Notes under the pieces: generated by a model
The model's input: the letters and a program-made list of their open reading frames with translations, nothing else
Databases searched by the model: none
Told to the model about the DNA's origin: nothing
Made by a program: the position numbers and the translations under genes
Shown: piece by piece, positions 5,052 through 7,003 of the stretch
Numbering within the stretch: position 1 is the stretch's first letter
How the letters are laid out: every line of letters starts with the position of its first letter
From: Candidatus Nesterenkonia stercoripullorum
GTDB lineage: Bacteria > Actinomycetota > Actinomycetes > Actinomycetales > Micrococcaceae
Assembly: GCA_019114115.1 (NCBI GenBank)
Contig: DXGD01000146.1
Span: 1 to 7,003, forward strand
Direction of reading: 5' to 3'
Length of the DNA: 7,003 nucleotides

Positions 5052-6275
5052 ATGAGCCGCGTCACCCAGTCCTCGCAGGGTTCCCGTACCGCCCCCAGAG
5101 CCACCAGTCTCTGGTCGTTCCTCGAGGGCGGAAACCCCTACACGAACTATGTGCTGATCCTGGGCTCGACCCTCGCTCTCTCCGCGATCGGACTGACGAT
5201 GGTCCTCTCGACGTCGTCTGTCGATGCATCGGGCGGGGACGTTGGCTCCTTCGCGATGTTCTTCCGCCAAGGCGGCTGGGCCATCGTGGGCCTGATCGGG
5301 ATGTTCGTCATGGCCCGGATACCGACGCGATGGCTGGGGACGATCGGCTGGGCGCTCATGATCGTCTCCTCCATTCTGCTCGCTCTGACGGCGTTCACTC
5401 CTCTGGGCGTTGAAGGCGGAGGCAGTACGAACTGGATCCGCCTCGGGCCCTTCACCGGGCAGCCCTCCGAGTTGGCCAAGCTGGCCCTGGTGCTGTGGGG
5501 CTCAGCTGTGCTCACCCGCAAGAAGCACTTGGTGCAGCAGTTCTCCCATTGGGTCACCCCACTGGTATTTCCCGGTGCCCTGACCGTTCTGGTGCTGGTG
5601 CTCATCGGCGGTGACCTCGGGACGAGCTTGGTGATCATCGTCCTCGTCGGCAGTCTGCTGTTCACCGCCGGCGTCGCCATGCGGTATTTCCTCGTCACCG
5701 CCGCTGTGGCGCTCGCCGCGGTGGCGATGCTGATGTGGATCACCCCGTACCGGATGATGCGTGTCTACGCCTGGCTAGGCATGAACTGCGACCATGTCAC
5801 GGAGCCCTGCCATCAGACCCAGCAAGGCCTGTATGCGCTGGCCTCCGGAGGGTTCTGGGGTGTCGGGCTGGGACAGTCTCGGCAGAAGTGGGCCTACATC
5901 CCCGAAGCGGAGAACGACTTCATCTTCACGATCCTGGGTGAAGAGCTGGGTCTGCTGGGCACGCTGCTCGCGCTGAGCCTGTTCGCTGCCCTGACCCTGG
6001 GCATCTACCGGGTCGCGGTGTCCACCGACGACCAGTTCACTCGCCTGGTCTGCACGGGCACCGCCACATGGCTGGTAGGCCAATCATTCATCAACATCGG
6101 GATGGTCATCGGCCTGCTTCCCGTCACTGGCGTGCCGCTGCCCTTCATCTCCTATGGCGGCACTGCGCTGACCTGTTCGCTTCTCGCCGTCGGGGTCATC
6201 TTGAACCTGGCCAGGAGCCAACACGGCAAACCCGTACGGCCTCCTGCCGGCGTCACGCAGCTGCACGCGCAATAG
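5052..6275 (+). CDS. ftsW: FtsW-type SEDS peptidoglycan polymerase
   Basis: This 407-residue polytopic membrane protein belongs to the SEDS family (FtsW/RodA/SpoVE), which polymerises lipid II into glycan strands with a class B penicillin-binding protein; FtsW acts at the division septum. About ten membrane segments are visible. Family motifs in order: WIRLGPFTGQPSELAKLAL (128-146), GGDLGTS (186-192), LASGGFWGVGLGQSRQKW (263-280), IPEAENDFIFTILGEELG (283-300) and PLPFISYGGTAL (362-373). Asp289 in the DFIF motif corresponds to the invariant SEDS aspartate implicated in catalysis. The large outer loop contains Cys246 and Cys253 at the usual position before QGLYAL, which might form a disulfide. 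The GQSRQKW-IPEA-DFIF block favours FtsW over RodA. GGAG at 5041-5044 supports the ATG at 5052. No mur or fts gene adjoins, so this copy sits outside a normal dcw cluster and may be a paralogue. It may share transcription with the downstream membrane protein. Confidence 0.92.
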   Translation: MSRVTQSSQGSRTAPRATSLWSFLEGGNPYTNYVLILGSTLALSAIGLTMVLSTSSVDASGGDVGSFAMFFRQGGWAIVGLIGMFVMARIPTRWLGTIGWALMIVSSILLALTAFTPLGVEGGGSTNWIRLGPFTGQPSELAKLALVLWGSAVLTRKKHLVQQFSHWVTPLVFPGALTVLVLVLIGGDLGTSLVIIVLVGSLLFTAGVAMRYFLVTAAVALAAVAMLMWITPYRMMRVYAWLGMNCDHVTEPCHQTQQGLYALASGGFWGVGLGQSRQKWAYIPEAENDFIFTILGEELGLLGTLLALSLFAALTLGIYRVAVSTDDQFTRLVCTGTATWLVGQSFINIGMVIGLLPVTGVPLPFISYGGTALTCSLLAVGVILNLARSQHGKPVRPPAGVTQLHAQ

Positions 6276-6300
6276 GTCGCCCTCCGGAATGGCTTCCTCG

Positions 6301-6306
6301 TAGAAT
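6301..6306 (+). promoter_or_regulatory. Candidate -10 box TAGAAT upstream of the last gene
   Basis: TAGAAT is a close match to the actinobacterial housekeeping -10 consensus TAnnnT. No good -35 is seen at the usual distance, as is common in Actinobacteria. Transcription would begin near 6313, leaving about 41 bases before the ATG at 6354, or only about five bases before the alternative ATG at 6318. Confidence 0.45.
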
Positions 6307-6353
6307 GGAGGGGCCTGATGGGATGGGGCCAACGGAAGGGGGCCGGCGGGACA

Positions 6354-6935
6354 ATGAACGAAGCGATCATCATTGCGCTGATGGCCCTGGTGCTCGTCGT
6401 CGTCATCGTCGGGTGGCACTTCTATGACACCCGGGTGGCCAAGCCCAAGAACCGTCTGAAGGCGCTGGAGAAGAGCCTTGATGCGATCGCCACACATAAT
6501 GTGGAGATCGCCTACAGCGGGCGGAGCAAGCGCATCGAGCAGCTCAAGCGGATGAAGAAGGGCGAGACGACGCCGCTTTCGGTCGTCGACGCGCTCAATC
6601 GTGACTCCCGCCTGAACAAGAACGGCGAGTGGCTCAAGCTCGAATTCTTCGAGGGCCTGCACCAGGGGCCCTTCGACGATGAGCTCACCAGAGACGAATG
6701 GCAGTTCGTCCAGCGCCGCTATTCCGAGCTGGTGGAGGAGAAGACCACGCACCGGATGTCAGTGGAGACCCAGCAGCGGCTGCTCCATCAGAACGAAGAC
6801 CGGATGAACCGTCTCACCAGCTCGTATGTCGAAGAGGCGAAGAAGATCGCCGAACATCACTCCGGTGAGCAGCGCAAGAACACCTGGGACGCCCAGTTCG
6901 ACGCCCTCGACGACGATCCGCCGCAGCGTCCCTGA
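6354..6935 (+). CDS. Unrecognised membrane-anchored, highly charged helical protein
   Basis: This is a protein of 193 residues that I cannot assign to a family. Residues 4-23 form one hydrophobic helix (IIIALMALVLVVVIVGWHFY) followed by the basic run RVAKPKNR, predicting an outside N-terminus and a cytoplasmic body. The rest is polar and probably helical: basic stretches at 30-69 (SKRIEQLKRMKKG), a conserved-looking middle part with LKLEFFEGL (94-102) and DEWQFVQRRYSELVEE (114-129), a Glu/Lys/Gln-rich segment that may form a coiled coil (about 117-175), and an acidic end (DALDDDPPQ). The gene lies 78 bases after ftsW on the same strand, so a link to the cell envelope or division is possible but rests only on position. 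The start is uncertain: ATG 6318, with GGAGGGG at 6307-6313, would add 12 residues. I prefer 6354 because the membrane helix then begins at the N-terminus and the TAGAAT promoter would leave a normal leader. No cysteines or enzyme motifs are visible. Confidence 0.75.
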   Translation: MNEAIIIALMALVLVVVIVGWHFYDTRVAKPKNRLKALEKSLDAIATHNVEIAYSGRSKRIEQLKRMKKGETTPLSVVDALNRDSRLNKNGEWLKLEFFEGLHQGPFDDELTRDEWQFVQRRYSELVEEKTTHRMSVETQQRLLHQNEDRMNRLTSSYVEEAKKIAEHHSGEQRKNTWDAQFDALDDDPPQRP

Positions 6936-6952
6936 CGTCTTCCCCATATCCG

Positions 6953-6987
6953 CCCGGGCAACCGGGCTCAACGCCCTGGTGCCCGGG
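6953..6987 (+). terminator. Strong hairpin terminator after the last gene
   Basis: CCCGGGCA (6953-6960) pairs perfectly with TGCCCGGG (6980-6987). Inside, CCGGGC (6962-6967) pairs with GCCCTGG (6973-6979) apart from one bulged T, leaving a five-base loop TCAAC (6968-6972). The helix is about 14 base pairs and starts 18 bases after the stop codon at 6935. No T-run follows, as is frequent for terminators in high-GC Actinobacteria. It likely ends the ftsW or 6354 transcript. Confidence 0.65.
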
Positions 6988-7003
6988 GCAGCTCCCGACC
7001 GAC

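Noticed and set aside
4347..5270. A 307-codon open frame on the - strand spanning the symporter end, the gap and the ftsW start
   Set aside because: It overlaps two certain genes, has no recognisable domain, and long antisense frames are expected in GC-rich DNA.
6354..6935. LemA-family protein
   Set aside because: The single N-terminal helix and charged helical body are similar in plan, but the conserved LemA helix motifs (YN-LV, W--ID--L) are not present.

Overview
The window looks like an ordinary stretch of chromosome from a high-GC actinobacterium. The DNA is GC-rich throughout, codon third positions are mostly G or C, all genes lie on the + strand, and the protein families are typical of Actinobacteria (Ltp-domain surface proteins, ECF sigma factors with a SnoaL tail, DUF3311 plus sodium:solute symporter pairs). 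A member of the Micrococcales such as Brevibacterium or a relative would fit, but that is inference from style, not from a diagnostic gene. I see no rRNA, tRNA, CRISPR array, insertion sequence, integrase or phage structural gene.

Layout. (1) 2-550: the 3' end of a secreted or surface protein whose start lies left of the window, with a Thr/Glu-rich repeat stalk, an acidic linker and two C-terminal Ltp-type repeats. (2) 599-1594: an ECF sigma factor with a C-terminal SnoaL-like domain, probably translated from a leaderless or very short-leader mRNA. (3) 1747-2541: a stand-alone protein made of two SnoaL-like domains in tandem, directly downstream of the sigma factor. (4) 2542-2866: a gene-free leader with several inverted repeats. 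(5) 2867-3199 and 3196-4776: a small two-helix DUF3311 membrane protein translationally coupled (ATGA overlap) to a 13-helix sodium:solute symporter. (6) 4777-5051: a gap with palindromes and one doubtful small reading frame. (7) 5052-6275: an FtsW-type SEDS protein, the septal peptidoglycan polymerase family, outside the usual dcw cluster. (8) 6354-6935: a membrane-anchored, charged, probably helical protein that I do not recognise. (9) 6953-6987: a strong terminator-like hairpin.

How the parts work together. Three functional units seem to share the strand: a regulatory locus (sigma factor plus SnoaL protein, with three SnoaL modules in two adjacent genes), a solute-uptake operon (DUF3311 plus symporter), and a cell-wall unit (ftsW plus an anchored helical protein). 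The most interesting items are the sigma/SnoaL pairing with its duplicated CGTCTAC motif, the FtsW copy with a cysteine pair in its catalytic-side loop beside an unknown membrane protein, and the structured leader before the symporter operon. I did not find clear evidence of a wholly new system.
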